From assembly GCF_003672135.1 (NCBI RefSeq), contig NC_039509.1, positions 6,014,001 through 6,078,000 on the forward strand: a stretch of DNA of 64,000 bases, in the 5' to 3' direction. This DNA is from Ooceraea biroi. Lineage: Eukaryota > Arthropoda > Insecta > Hymenoptera > Formicidae. Shown here piece by piece: positions 13,441 to 26,411 of the stretch. The first letter of the stretch is position 1, and each line of letters opens with the position of its first letter. The notes under the pieces were generated by a model. That model saw only the letters and a program-made list of their open reading frames with translations. It was not told the origin of the DNA and made no database searches. A program made the translations under genes and the position numbers.

Positions 13441-15720
13441 GTTACTCGATTTGTTCTCCGTTTAGTTCTAAAGCCAATCTTAGTAGCAAGACGGGTCGCA
13501 AAATCTCTGCTACAAATACCTTTTCCTTCGTTCTCTATGTACCTTTTTTATCTCGTCGCTATCACAGAAGGTAACTAGGAGCGAGACAAATGCGGAAGGG
13601 TCGTTTCTACCTCTCTCCCTTTTGCGCGCGTAAACACACGTAGAGGTACGAGTATAGTTGCTGGGCTCGTCGGCTCTCCCGGTGACTTCCAAGATTAAGA
13701 GCTCTCACCTTGATGGGAGTGCTGGAAAATGGTTGACACAATAGCGAATAAGTAGAGCGACTGGATGGAAAACTTTCGAGAAAGATACATCTCCCTCGCT
13801 TCAACGTCAACGGCTGAGGGAATGGGGTGCAATCCAATACAGAATACCATGAATGGATAGTGCCTGCCGGCAACCGTTCGCCAAAAAAGAAACCAGTAAC
13901 AGGAAAGACTCACATCAATAGGCGTCATAGAATTTTTGTTCCATTCAAACTCGCCGGCAGCAATTCGCGCGAATTTCAGCTTGATTCCGCTTGTACGTTA
14001 ATTCCTTCGTTTTCCATTCCACGCACCACATTTAGCGCCGAGCTCTGATATACACTATGTTACCACGAAGACAGCAGAATTGGCTGTACGGCTTACCGGT
14101 CAATCGGTTGTGCGATCTATTTCCTGATCGCCGGGTGTGATATCATTATACGCCTGGGATCAATTTTGGGATGAAATTTCGAGGGCAGGGAAACCCGATA
14201 CGTCTGCGAAACGATCACAAAACGGTTTCTATGGTGTAAGCGCGATCCGTGACCGCTCATCCGAAAATAATAGCCGCCGTGTACCGAGGACAATAGGTGT
14301 ATCGCGATATGCAGTAAGGTATCAGCCGTATCCCGGAAAAATGCAGGATCCCGTGCACTTTTCATGCGCGTTCCCGAAGGCGTTCTCCCGTGTTGCGCGA
14401 AGCGGCGTCGCGAAATTGGAGGTCGCTCCCTGGGAGACATAATCGTACCCGTGAACGGCCGCGTTGCGGATAACGCCACGGGGGTTTTTCTCGATCGAAA
14501 ACCGTTTGGGTGTGCCGGATACCGATGGCGAGGGGGCAATGTAGATAAACCCAGGCGGGAAGCTATGACGCAGATCGCTATAAACATCTCCGTGCGACTT
14601 TAGAAAGCGCGTCGCGTGTGCGCGACGCTCCAGGAAACGCTAGGTGGGAAAAGCGCGGAAGGGCTGAAATCCCTCTCGGATGCAAGCTTTGATGCGCCAT
14701 CGGGTGCACGATGTGTCGCGCTAATACACTGCGCGTCATAAATGTGCCTTCGCAAGTGTTTCAGCTTTTACGTCTAATCGAAGATCCGCTGCGGGGCTTT
14801 CATTCACAAGAACGCACTGACGCAAGAAGAGCGTGACTACAAAGACCGTCGATTTAAAATTGTGCGACGCAGTGGAGAAAACTGAAACAACCTCGTCTAT
14901 TTTTCCTCTCGCAGTTATGTTCATGAATATCTGCGCGAGATGTGTTTCCTCGAAAGAATAACGACGCGAAAACATTCGTGATACATTATGCATTGTTTCG
15001 GCTAGTTCGTACGAGGGAATGGCTGGAAGGGAGAAAATCCAGTGAATTCCTAAATTTGTTACTTCATGTACCAAAATGTTGGAATAATGCTTTTTACATG
15101 CATTAAATTATTCATTTTCTGATTCGCAGTGAGCAATTCGTAAGCGAAAACTGTCTTTTCGCGCCTTTTCGCCGACTACGCGAAAAGTCAAGCGTCAAAC
15201 GTCAGATGGACTCATCGTGGTTCACGGTCGTTACGTGGCGAAAGCAACGTTTTGCGTTTAAATAAGTTAGAGCGGACAAGCGGGAGGGAAGATGGGATAT
15301 CCGAGTGCACTGACTTTCGAGGAGCTTTTAAAGTGTTCCGCTTTTACAACTTGCAGTAACCGGTGCCGTTATCTGTGTGCCGTTAAACGGTAATGCGCTA
15401 CACAGTCAAACCTTTTCCCTCCCCCGTCAAACCTCCCCGCTATCGAGAGCATTACAGCTCGTAATGCCAGAACGTGTCGTCCTACAAAACTCGTCTTCCT
15501 CCGTGATCGTACACACGGGCATATTTTCTGCCAAGCGAATACCATCAATCCGAATTTACGTCCTTATGACTTTACCTCGTAGGCATCGCGGAATAAAACT
15601 CGAAAGAGATCACCCAGTGAAATTACCCCGGGAGCTTTACCCGGTCAATCTCATCAAGCTTCATTTGGATTTCTGGGCTTCAAATTAAGGAGACTAGGAT
15701 TTCAAATTAATGTATTAATT
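13441..15720. other. CpG-rich block without recognised gene
   Basis: Overlapping frames up to 156 codons (minus strand 14117-14587) are present on both strands. None shows a known motif, a signal peptide or a matched splice pattern. Frames of this kind are expected by chance at this base composition. Regulatory or intronic DNA is the likeliest reading. Confidence 0.4.
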
Positions 15721-18141
15721 CCTCCGAGTGAGAATGAATGAGTAAGAAACGTCACTTCTTCATTCCGATCATGAATACATACATCCAGAAACTAAAATTA
15801 ATATAATCAAATTTTAAGGCTCTACGAGATCTGACTCCAGGGTCCTTTTTCCGTATGAATCTTCATGCTCTCAAACGGACGTTTTAGGACGAACTTGTCG
15901 TTTTTATTATTAAACGCGAGATATCGCACATGCAAGAAGTATCGCAGGTTCTCGCGCAAGTCTCGCAGATGAGGAGATATGACGCTTAACAGGTTTATAC
16001 TGTCTTCTCTCCCGGGAAGCGGGTGCATCTCGCGATATTTAAAATTCACGGTCGATATCGATATTAGTAGCGTTGCCATGGAAGACGCACGGAAGAGCAT
16101 CCACCACGTTACTTTCGCTGGTTTCGCGTGTGAGCATGTGAGTAGAGTATCACGAAGTTCGACATTCTCAATATAACCCGGGCTGGTGTGCGCCTTCATC
16201 GATCGATAACGGCTCAAGTGGAGGGCTCTATCGAACTATGTACCTAAAGATATGCATATGTGCAGTTGGGTACTCGTGTTTTCCGACGAAGGGCAGCGTA
16301 AGCCGCTTTCTTTTACCTGCGTTTTGTAATATTTACGAATAATCTTCGAGAAGTACTCTCGAGTGTAGCTGCAAGTTTGATTAACTTCCTTCGCAATGTA
16401 GTTTGACAGTACTTTCGCAGTACATGTTTATCGGAGTACTCGATGATATTGGAAATACCTGATACGAGCGTAGAAAGGGCTATTGCCTGAAATGAAAAGA
16501 TTGAATCTTCTTTCATTACTCAGCTTTTTCGGACTTCTGGCTTTCTGTACTCGAATCTCGAAGCCGTATGTAGTGAATCATCTGTATTTTCTGACGTCGA
16601 TATTCGTCGATAGAACCTATTGTTCGCTCCGAGTCACTCTGCATCACGAAGGCGAGTTTATTGAAATACCATCACGAATCAAGCTTTTAAGATGGCAGTC
16701 GTCGCGGAATTCCAATTTTGATGCCCCCGACTCGATGTCGATGATTATGGCCTCGCCTAATTACTATACTGTCAGCACGTTCCGCAAATATTTTTTCCGC
16801 AAAAAAGTCCGAAAAATCTCTCATATTTCAGTAAAACGCAAGTAGAATCAACGCAATACGACAAGGCGGCATTATGTTGTTACGTTATACTGATGTAATA
16901 ATTATCTTGTGGAGAGAAATATTAACCGCACAGTCCAGAGAATACGTTTTTTTCTCTAGCTTTAATTAACTTGTGGAAGTTCACAAACAAGAATAAAAAG
17001 GTGTTAATTATTGTCTAACTAATATAATTACGAAGATAATTACAAGAGTTTACACATTCATCGTGAAGTTTGCATGTAGAAGCTGAGACAAGAAGCATGC
17101 TTTACGCAAGCAAACCATCATACGTTGCCGTGAAAAAATCGCCAGTTCGAAGATTCCGCGAGAACTTCAATTTAATTAAAACTTATAACAAGCAATAGAT
17201 TCGTAGGAATTCAAGAACATAAAGCACGAGAACATGAGAGTCCGTGCGAAAAATCCGCCAGCTGGCGATTCTTTATATTCCAAGCTTATGACGTTCATAA
17301 TTAGTAAATTTTGAACATCGAGTGATCTTTTGAGTAAGTCGTTTCCGGAAGACGTCACGAAAAGAAGATTTAGTAGCGTAATTACCCAGAGAATCGCACA
17401 GTTCGTGCGAAACGAATAGCCGACAAAGACGGAGGGATACTTTATGAAAAAAGAAGAGGAAAGTATGGGCAAAAACGAGAACGGGAAAAGAATATCATTC
17501 TCCATTGAAACAACGTCCTGAAACGGCAACGCGATCTCGCCGGACATCGCGCTTTTAACTTTGGTAATTAACTGTAAGTTACGCGGCAGGGTCCGTGAAA
17601 TGACAATTGTGCGACGAGATTGCGATGCTGTCCGTTGGACTTCACGCCGCATTAATTCCATCGTTTCGGAATCGAGATCGTTCCGCGCGTCTTTTCTTCA
17701 TCTTATTGATCGCATCCATACTTCGCTATGAGGATTGACACGAAGCTACGAGTGCTATAAATAACGGTGCCGTGAAATCCAAAGGCGCCGTTTTAACCGT
17801 CTTACCTCGAGTATCGCTCGAGCACGTTCCTTTCTTTTTTTTTTCTATTCCGCTAAAAGTGCGTATTCGTGTCTGGATCACGATCCCGAGCTCCGCGAGA
17901 TCGTTAGGCAAATTTGACGATAAAGAAAATCGTTATCGGAGAATAACATTTTCACGCGTACAGTAGCGAATGCGCGATTAGATTCCGTGGGTGTAAAGCA
18001 CCGTAACAGGAACGTAAAGCTCTCAGAACATCGCCGTAAAAGCGAAGTTTCGATGCGTGTTCCTAGGGCGGCTGGCATTTCAATCAACCCTTACATCTGG
18101 CTGTGTACATATATCAGCACATCAGTTTAATTGGATTTTGA
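15721..18141. other. Mixed AT-rich stretch without recognised gene
   Basis: No family recognised. Two open frames are the longest here: + 16492-16845, with a hydrophobic N-terminus, and minus 17176-17661 (161 codons). Both are isolated, with no homology or splice evidence. The left end of a foldback transposon marks the right boundary. Confidence 0.4.
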
Positions 18142-19427
18142 CTCGCAAGTAACACTACCCAAGTGCCACTCGCCGATTTTCTTGAAACTTTGCACACACG
18201 TAGTACATCGAAAAACATTAGACACGTGTCTTTTTATTTATGCAAACAACGCTTTTTAAGGTTAGAAAACGCATTCGAAAATTTAACACTCTATAGCACA
18301 ATGGTAACTACTAACGCTACTTCTGAGCGTTAGTCTCTTACAGCTTTTACGACATTACTCTATTATGATTTTATTGGCTGCGTTCGACAGAAAAAGCTGC
18401 TTTGCAACCGTTGTAAAAATCGTGAATCTGATTGGCGTATGCGCTTAATTTTGATTGAATCTAAAAGCATACGCAAATCATATTCACGAATTTTACAACG
18501 GTTGCAAAGCAGCTTTTTCTGCCGAACACAGCCATTGTCTGAATGTTGGCATTAATTTTACGAGATTCGGAATGGCAGATTCAAAATCGCGGACCGAAAT
18601 CGCAGAATTTTCAAAACTTTTATTCAAAGTCAGTTTCGAAGAAGTGTTTTAGACCCGTGATTTACGATTGTGGTAACAGTTATATCAATCTAGAGGTGGA
18701 GGATGAAAAATGGCAAATTCAATATGATGCATCCAAAATGACGGACACAAATTCCAATTGTTTTAAATTAGTTTCAAAGACCATTTTTGTAGTGGTTTTC
18801 GAGATCACTGTTTACAATGTTAATAGTAGTTTGACAATATTTCAAATGACGGAAACAAACAAATCAAGTTAACGAAATTTTAAGCAATTTAATCTGCTGA
18901 AGACAGGTTTATGAAATTTGAAATTTTGTCAAACTACTAACATTGTAAACAGTCACCTCGAAAACCACCACAAAAATGGTCTTTGAAACTAATTTAAAAC
19001 AATTGGAATTTGGGTCCGCCATTTTGGATGCACCATATTGAATTTGCCATTTTTCATCCTCTACCTCTAGATTGATATAACTGTTACCACAATCGATCAC
19101 GGGTCTAAAACACTTTTTTGAAAATTCGGCGATTTCGGTCCGCGATTTTGAACCTGCCATTCCGAATCTCGTAAAATTAATACCAAACATTCAGACAATG
19201 AAATCATAATAGAGTAATGTCGTAAAAGCTGTAAGAGAATAACGCTCGGGAGTAGCGTTAGTTACCATTGTGCTATAGAGTGTTAAATTTTCGAATGCGT
19301 TTTCTAACCTTAAAAAGCGTTGTTAGCACAAATAAAAAGACACGTGTCTAATGTTTTTCGATGTACTACGTGTGTGCAAAGTTTCAAGAAAATCGGCGAG
19401 TGGCACTTGGGTAGTGTTACTTGTCAG
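18142..19427. mobile_element. Foldback DNA transposon, near-complete palindrome
   Basis: The left arm (18142-18847) and right arm (18916-19427) are reverse complements along nearly their whole length around a 68-nt loop, so the element is essentially one giant hairpin of about 1.3 kb. The left end begins CTCGCAAGTAACACTACCC and the right end is its complement, finishing ACTTGTCAG. The left arm is longer for two reasons: it carries an inserted 158-bp hairpin at 18376-18533, and it has a 25-nt segment (18617-18641) missing from the right arm. No clear target-site duplication is seen. There is no transposase, so it is non-autonomous. Arm translations look open but are repeat sequence, not genes. 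The superfamily is not assigned. Confidence 0.85.
18376..18533. mobile_element. Nested 158-bp hairpin MITE (PIF/Harbinger-like?)
   Basis: The ends are GGCTGCGTTCGACAGAAAAA and its near-exact reverse complement; the two halves pair over most of the length. It interrupts the left arm of the surrounding foldback. The uninterrupted sequence survives in the right arm and shows the empty site, so the insertion is certain. ATT flanks both ends (18373-18375 and 18534-18536), a 3-bp target duplication. GGCTG-type ends with a 3-bp AT-rich duplication fit the PIF/Harbinger superfamily. That assignment is inference from end sequence only. Confidence 0.8.
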
Positions 19428-21146
19428 AAAATTTATCTTCACATACATGCATATCGACACATTTTTATTTCTTTTAATTTCCATGAAATTCCGACGAATT
19501 TGCATAAAAGTTTTGATGCCGGAAAATTAGGTAGTTCGGCAGTCGTTCCGGTAGAACGATTTTGCGATGGTATAACATTTTCCACTGACGTGTTACTTAG
19601 TTGCTGAAAGTGGCTATTCGTGTTAAGCTACCTGGTCGAAGTCGTTCGCCTACGTTCACGTCGCGGGTAAACTTATCTGCTATACACAGACGCTGTACAG
19701 AGACGCGTCAGCAGCTTCCCGGTTGCATCCGCGATGCACAATGCGAAGATATTCCCACCTGTGTGCGAATCCGTGCCCAGGTGTACGCCAGCTATACATC
19801 TATTTATCTGTATGAGCAAAGTGTAGTCGCGGGACACGGATATAATTATCCGGAGTTCTCTTACAAAGGAACGCCGCCGCTATTTCGCTGTATATATAGT
19901 TTATGCAAGCTATTCGTGCCCCTGCTGGGATGCAATCGACACTGCCGTCGTAACACTATCATTCTTGAGACGCCACTAAATCTATATCGCGCTCGCGAAA
20001 CGCATCATAAGTGATCCACGACGCTGCGTGCGTAACTTTATACGTATGCGTAAATTTTTATCTTTCTTTTCAAAACTTCTCTTGCTTTATTTTCACGATA
20101 TATAAAGAACAGTTGTTTTATCATGCTTTATCGTTTCGATTTTAGTTTCATTGAATGAACTTAAAAGCCGCGCAGGACGGGAATACATTTTAATATTAAA
20201 TATCTTTTTCCTGAACAAAAGAGGGATTAAATACATCTAATAATATCTCGTTTGGATTTTTCGAAGTATCAATCTCTCTCTCTCTCTCCCGTGTCGCGCT
20301 CTTATTTTATTTTTAAAAACGTCGTTCTGCGATGAACCGATAATTCCCGAGTGTTTTTCGTTCGCGTGAGTGGATCCAATTTTTCGGACGACCGCGCGCG
20401 TCAGGCTAGCGTTATCGGTTCAACTTTGCGACAACATCTCCATGTCCGTTTGTCCGGCTTGTCGGCAATACATCCAGCATTCGTGAATGGTTGTGCACGA
20501 GAAACGATTGTCGTGTAAAAGTGCGCAGTGCGAGCGATACAGTCAATTAAATCCGAGTCTAACTTAGTTTACTCTGCAATTTTCGCGTATAGGCGACACG
20601 AGGAAATTCATCTGCTAACGCGTTTCCGCTTTAACCGGCCGCGCGGATTCCTCCGCTTTGCGCGCGCTAGCGTTCTTCCGCTCTCGCTCTTCGCAAACAT
20701 GCGAGGCAACCGTATGCGCGGACCAGAATTAATTCGTCCTCGCTTCCTGGCTGACTCATAGATGAATGTCGATTTAACGTAATTCCGATATAACGTGAAT
20801 ATGTTATAATGTGAACGTAAATTATGTAATTTCAGCTCGATTAAACACAATTTGTGTGCAGACAATGCATGTGAGCGCGTCGAATGTATTTATACATTAG
20901 AAAGGAAGCTGGAATTGCTTTCGGTTGATTAATGACTCTTGGTTCCCAATTTTGCTTGCGGATCCCTGAAAGTCCCTTCGTAATTCCTTGCTCACGTAAC
21001 TATCCTCAATCTTGTAAGTTTCGGGGAACTTATGTAAGAATTGAGCACTTGACGCTATTAATAGCTCTTTTTTCTTAAGTATTACAGCATCCTCCGATCA
21101 GAACAGCGTACGTACATATTTACATCTCCTATGAGAGTACCTGTGA
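19428..21146. other. Spacer between two foldback elements
   Basis: No gene recognised. It includes a CpG-rich part around 19.6-20.0 kb, with an unrecognised 137-codon frame on + at 19601-20014. A TC microsatellite lies at about 20273-20288, followed by a further CpG-rich part to 20.76 kb. Confidence 0.4.
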
Positions 21147-21946
21147 CTCACAAGGAAAGGTTTTTAGGTGTTACACTCGGATTTCAAAAATTTTTTGCAT
21201 CCAGGTAGGGAGGTCCCCAAATAGAAGAAAAATTATAAAAGTAGCGGCCCAAATGCATATTTGCGCGCTATGTGCGCAATTTTCGATGTTAGGTTAATTA
21301 CTCAAAAATGCTATTTCCAATCGAATTCTTTACATTTTTTATTTCACCTAATGCACAACGCTGTAAAAAGAAATCAAAACCAAAATTAAAACTGAAAGAA
21401 TTAAAAACCTCCCTTGACCAGATCTTTTATGTCCTCGTTATGGATTCTGATCAAATCTATTTAAAGTCGCATACAATAAATCACGCAGAAAGAGCAAACT
21501 ACGATTTGCGCAATGTACAATTATTCGAAATTGTGTGCATTGGCAGTTGCAGTAAAAAATTTAAAAAGTTACGATGCAAATACCAGTTTTGAGCAATGGG
21601 CCTTTTATACGCACTGTGCTCGCGCGGCACGAGATTACATTAGACGCTCGTATTTTCTAAACACACACAAGTACACACACGCACACAGAAGCACATACGC
21701 GCACGCACACACAAAATTATTCAAAGCAATATAAATGTGCATTAGGTGAAATAAAAAATGTAAAGAATTCGATTGGAAATAGCATTTTTGAGTAATTAAT
21801 CTAACATCGAAAATTGCACACGTAGCGCGCAAATATGCATTTGGGCCGCTACTTTTATAATTTTTCTTCTATTTGGGGACCTCCCTACCTGCATGCAAAA
21901 CATTTTTGAAATCCGAGTGTAACACCTAAAAACCTTCCCTTGTCAG
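21147..21946. mobile_element. Foldback/MITE with 211-bp inverted arms
   Basis: The left arm 21147-21357 and right arm 21736-21946 are equal in length and differ at only about seven positions. The ends read CTCACAAGGAAAGG and, complemented from the right, CTGACAAGGGAAGG. The 378-nt spacer between the arms is not inverted and ends with a CA-rich low-complexity run. No transposase is present and no clear target duplication is seen. High arm identity suggests fairly recent insertion or gene conversion between arms. Its outermost bases match those of the foldback at 18142-19427 although the bodies are unrelated. Confidence 0.85.
21660..21714 (+). repeat. CA-rich low-complexity repeat
   Basis: Imperfect CA/GCAC repeat within the spacer of the foldback element, directly readable. 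It makes the overlapping open frames meaningless. Confidence 0.85.
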
Positions 21947-24900
21947 AGTATTCGGTATTCGGATTATCTCGTCTATAATTAATACTATCGTGTGTGAGCT
22001 GCTTCGTAAGTATCCATCGTCTAATCACGCAGATGTAAGATACATAATAATAAGTATTAGGGGTAACGATGATAATCCGCGCCGCGCTGAATTTAATCGT
22101 CAAAAGGCCCTCCGCGTCGCGCGATAGCACGCGTCTCGATTATGGTGACGAGCATTGATTTAGGTTCCGGAATACTGATATACGTAGCAGCGGGTTCTCC
22201 GCGGAGAACAACGGTCTGCTGATGGAACGAGCAAACGAGCGCGCTAGCTCGAGGAAGCAACGTTCGATGTGGGTTCACCGCACGGCACGGTATCCATGGC
22301 GTCGCCTTCCAACATAACGTATTGCATGGAGATAGAATCGGTGCATGTGGCGGTTGACGCATTCACGCGCGTCCAACCTGTGGCCGTTCGCGATGCAGGG
22401 AGAACCAGTCGCACAAGGTTCTTAAACGCGTTTCGTCCCCGAGCAGCCACCGAATTATGGACGTATTTTCCCATCCCGCAAAAAATACTACGTGACGCGT
22501 ATCGTTTTCGGGGTTTATTCCTGATTGTCGCGTGCGCACGATGGGATCCTTCGGGACCGCGATGCGCAATATTCCAATTCAATTTACGGCGGCCTTTGTG
22601 ATGGATTTTGTAAAATACGTAGCGCGACCATCTCGTGATACAATTTGTTACCGAATCAATATCAAGCTGCTGCCCCATTTCCCCATTCAAAAAGGATTTC
22701 CCATACGGCGGGATTTAATGTCGTGCGTGATAATTATGCGCTTGTAACGCGCTATCGTACGGAGATGGTCATGTTAATTTAATAAAATCGCGCAGTGCGC
22801 CCCAGCATTTCTGGCATTCTTCGTAATTTTCGTATCAACTCCTCTCCTGCTTCAGAAACAATTTGCAGTCCTTCAAATGCATAATGGCCAGGAGTGCCGC
22901 TTTTATGAATTTGGTTTTAATTCATTCAAGACGCATAGAGCACCGTCTGGCGCGACATCGTGGCGCCTGGAAGATTTTCTGCTTCCGACTTGAACTGTCG
23001 TACAGGAAAGGATCGGTTTAGAGGTGCAAAAGAATCTTGCAAAATATGTTGGCATAATTTACGAAATAAATTTAAAGATAACACGTTTGTCTATCAAAGA
23101 GCAATTTGTGCTTGACGAAATATTTTTGTTATTTATCTACAAGTGCATTCAGAATTAGTAGATTAAAACTTGCTGTCGTTTCTAAATAATAAAAATACAA
23201 TCCAAGTAATCAATCTTCGTGAATACATTTACGCTAGTAATGTCAGATCGCTTTTATCTGTCTCAGTGTTTCTGTTTCTGTTCTGACAATTGCTGCATCT
23301 TTTTTGAATTGACATCTTTTCGATGCGAGCTATGCTTTATTCGCGAATGACGACATAAAAACAATACGGATAATATCGTGGGTACCTATCGAGTACCGTA
23401 AAACGCGGATTGCAGCAACATGGATTTGCGATCTGTTTTTTCCGCTGGTGGCACTCCCGGGAGAAAGCATCTTTCTTCCGTGGACAAACGGCGTTGACGT
23501 AGGAGGTGTTTCAAAGGGTCTTTTCACCAAGGGTGGAGTTTCTTCGTTGCCCACTTATCCCTCCTTTTATCTTCAGAGCTTTATTTGATTGTCCGAAGTG
23601 AGCAGCTGGAAGATCGAAGGTAAGACTCGTTGTACGTCTGAAGAATCGAAGAAGAAAGCACAGGAAGGAGAGAGAAAATGATAGAGAAAAGAAAGAGAGA
23701 GAAGAAAATTCGAAATTACTTTTCACATAAAACTTCTACAGAGAGAGAGGAGAGAATCTAAAGATCAGTCACATATTCAGAGTATTTTTTATGCCAGAGC
23801 GGAAGAAGACAGTCGGGAACGTCGCAGACAGAGATTAGCACGGTCAACTATTAACTTTGTCGGCTTCCTCCTTGGTACTTCCGTTTTCTCTATAGTTGCT
23901 CGGTCGTACTTATCGTCCATTTTTCCTACCTGACACACCTTGCAGGCGGTACTTTTTAACTTTCACGAGGTACTTTTCTAACTGGCAGTGCTGGTACCTC
24001 GGATAACAAGGAGCGAAGCGACGTACGACGCAGCTTTGCCCGGGACAAAGTACGCTTCGCGGTACAATCGTTGGTTTCTGCACGCCCTGCTTTACATGCA
24101 AATGTATGTACGTAGGCGTGTTTATGAGCAAAACATTCTATATAGCTCTTGCCTAGGAGCAGCGATCTTAATAGAACCTGATTGCTCGACCTGTTTGCAT
24201 TTCTGAAGACTTCTCTCATGGTGGTAGCTTTTGCTATTCATCAGTCTGGCGTTTCGCGGAGAATCAAATTTAAACGATCTCACTGGGAGGATTCACCTTA
24301 CTTATCCGTATAATCTAATATATTGTAAAAGCGTACCTATGCAAGGACCCCGGATTTCGCGTCAATCTTGGCGCAGCGGTTCCGCTGGAAACTAGCCAAA
24401 CTAGAAAAATCCCAAAGACGGTAGACGAGAACGTGGAATTCGCCCTACATTCTTATATAGAGATTCAAGACTAGAAACAAGGTTTCTTTTTGCCAGTGAC
24501 GTTGCGTCACGGTGCCCGCTTATCCGCTAGATCAATGAAGATCCGGAAAACCAAAACTCGCGTGGTATTGTAGAATCGCGTGACATGCCCAGAATAGTTA
24601 TTTTCGTTGTCATTAACCCATTGTCCCTCGGTTTTATTCCTTACTTCTTCCTCTCCTCAAAAACAAGGTTTATAATTTGATGAAACTGTTTTGCTTTGTA
24701 ATCGCATGCACGGCGTTATCACATATGTAATTATATGCTTTGAATGCACGACTATTATATATCCTAATATGGATGTTCCTAAAGCAAATGCATCGAGAGG
24801 TACGGTATTTCATGCTACATTAGCAACGATTGTTGTTCCAGGGATGCAAAGCTGAGCGATTGCTGAAACTTCACATCGAAATCACATTTTCGTCATTCGC

Positions 24901-25860
24901 CGCTAAATCTTGACGCGCACCTTATCGATCGACACGTGACAACGAACAACGCGCGGGTAAGTTATCTTCGCCACCGTTCGTCTTCCGCTCGTATTTCACA
25001 GCTTCAGTTGCCCTCCAAGTTTCTCTTTAACGCCGATATTGCGCAATAAATTCGACTGCGCTGCGGTAAATTTAAAACGCGCGACCGTCGATGGGAGAGT
25101 CTTCGATACGTGTGTTACAACATCACGGTCGCCTCAAGTGCTCAAAGTGTTTCTACTTTTTTTATGAGGAATCGTGTAAAGTTTATTTGCATATTTTTAT
25201 CATGAAATATCTCTCGGCGATCGGTTAAGGGAAACTTGCTGGCTGCCGTTAAGGTAAAACACAAACGTTTCGAATAACTTTCATCCATTATTTCCGGGGT
25301 GAAATAACATCCCCGAAGCTGTAACGGCAAATGTGATACTCGTGTGAGCAATGTTTGTCCTAAGTTCAGAGGGCAATACAGCTCGGTAATTGAAACGGGT
25401 TGAAAGCGTTGACTGCGCCCGACTCTTGCGCTTTGATTGAAGGCACATGTGTGCCTAATGTTAAGATTCAAGAGCTGGTAATTTCGAGTGATTAGACCAA
25501 GCCGCACACCGCTATCCCGATCCGAGGGTCTCCGCGACACGCAGCACCCTCGGTGATTCGACATTTTGACCTAAATTCCTTCGTCTCCTCTCGCTACGCA
25601 CGTGCACCCCTCTTGTACGCATACCCTCGAATACAGAAAGTTACGACAGATTCAAATCTCTCTGCGCCGACTATATCGCGTATGCGCAAGCGGGTGTAGA
25701 TTAATCTGAGAATATACTGCGAGAATACGCATACATGTACCTGTATGAATGCGCGTGCGAGAATAATATTATACCGCGAGAATATGTAGATTTCTCAACG
25801 TAGCGACTTTACGCAGTTAATGTTATACAATATATTATTAACTTATTACGCTACCAACTG
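21947..25860. other. Mixed block without recognised gene
   Basis: CpG-rich at about 22.1-22.7 and 24.9-25.6 kb, with mutually overlapping frames up to 148 codons on both strands, none recognised. A GA-rich tract sits at about 23645-23760. No RNA gene or complete transposon is seen. Confidence 0.4.
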
Positions 25861-26411
25861 TGTAGCAACGCGAGAAAATTTCTAAACTGCATTTTGATGT
25901 AAACGATAAAATGCTAGAAATGATAAATGATAAAATCTTGCTTCTAAATGCGATGAATGATAGCCATCGACAATGTCAGAAAACTCGAGAGAAAAACCGG
26001 TTCCATCGAATAGATTGCGTCCGAGTCTCGGGGAATCGACGCTTTCGCTTGCAATAAGATCAACGTGATTACGATCAACGTGAGTACTTTTAGTTTGACT
26101 TGTTCGCACGAGCGAGTGCGAAATAGAAATCTCAAAATTACAAATAGTCAGTCTGAGCGTACCGAGTACCAAAGTGTCGAGTAGTTTGACGTACGCTGTG
26201 CCGTACTGACTTGGCAACTGAGAAACTAACGTTCGCTCTAACGGTCAATCTGTAATTACAGAAGCGGGCAATTCACGTCTATACACAGGTCACTGCCATC
26301 GGTAATGGCTTATCTGCCAACACCTGGACAGTATGCATGGTCAAGATATGTATATAACAGTGCAGATGCCCTTTCAAATTCGACTGATTATGGCATCGTA
26401 CCCGAAGCGAA

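Noticed and set aside
14117..14587. 156-codon minus-strand frame
   Set aside because: Overlapped by two + frames of similar size; Arg/Ser/Pro-rich composition typical of random GC-rich sequence.
17176..17661. 161-codon minus-strand frame
   Set aside because: No recognisable domain, no splice or promoter context, and no transcript evidence.
18543..19190. Similar open frames on the two arms of the foldback (NSYINLEVEDEKWQIQY in both)
   Set aside because: The similarity comes from the inverted repeat itself; words such as CCAAAATGGCGG are typical of non-coding insect repeats.
1167..22016. The 15-mer CTTCGTAAGTATCCA at 1167-1181 and 22002-22016, each followed by a similar TAATCACG
   Set aside because: A few shared 15-mers are expected by chance in 64 kb; flanking similarity is too short to call a repeat family.
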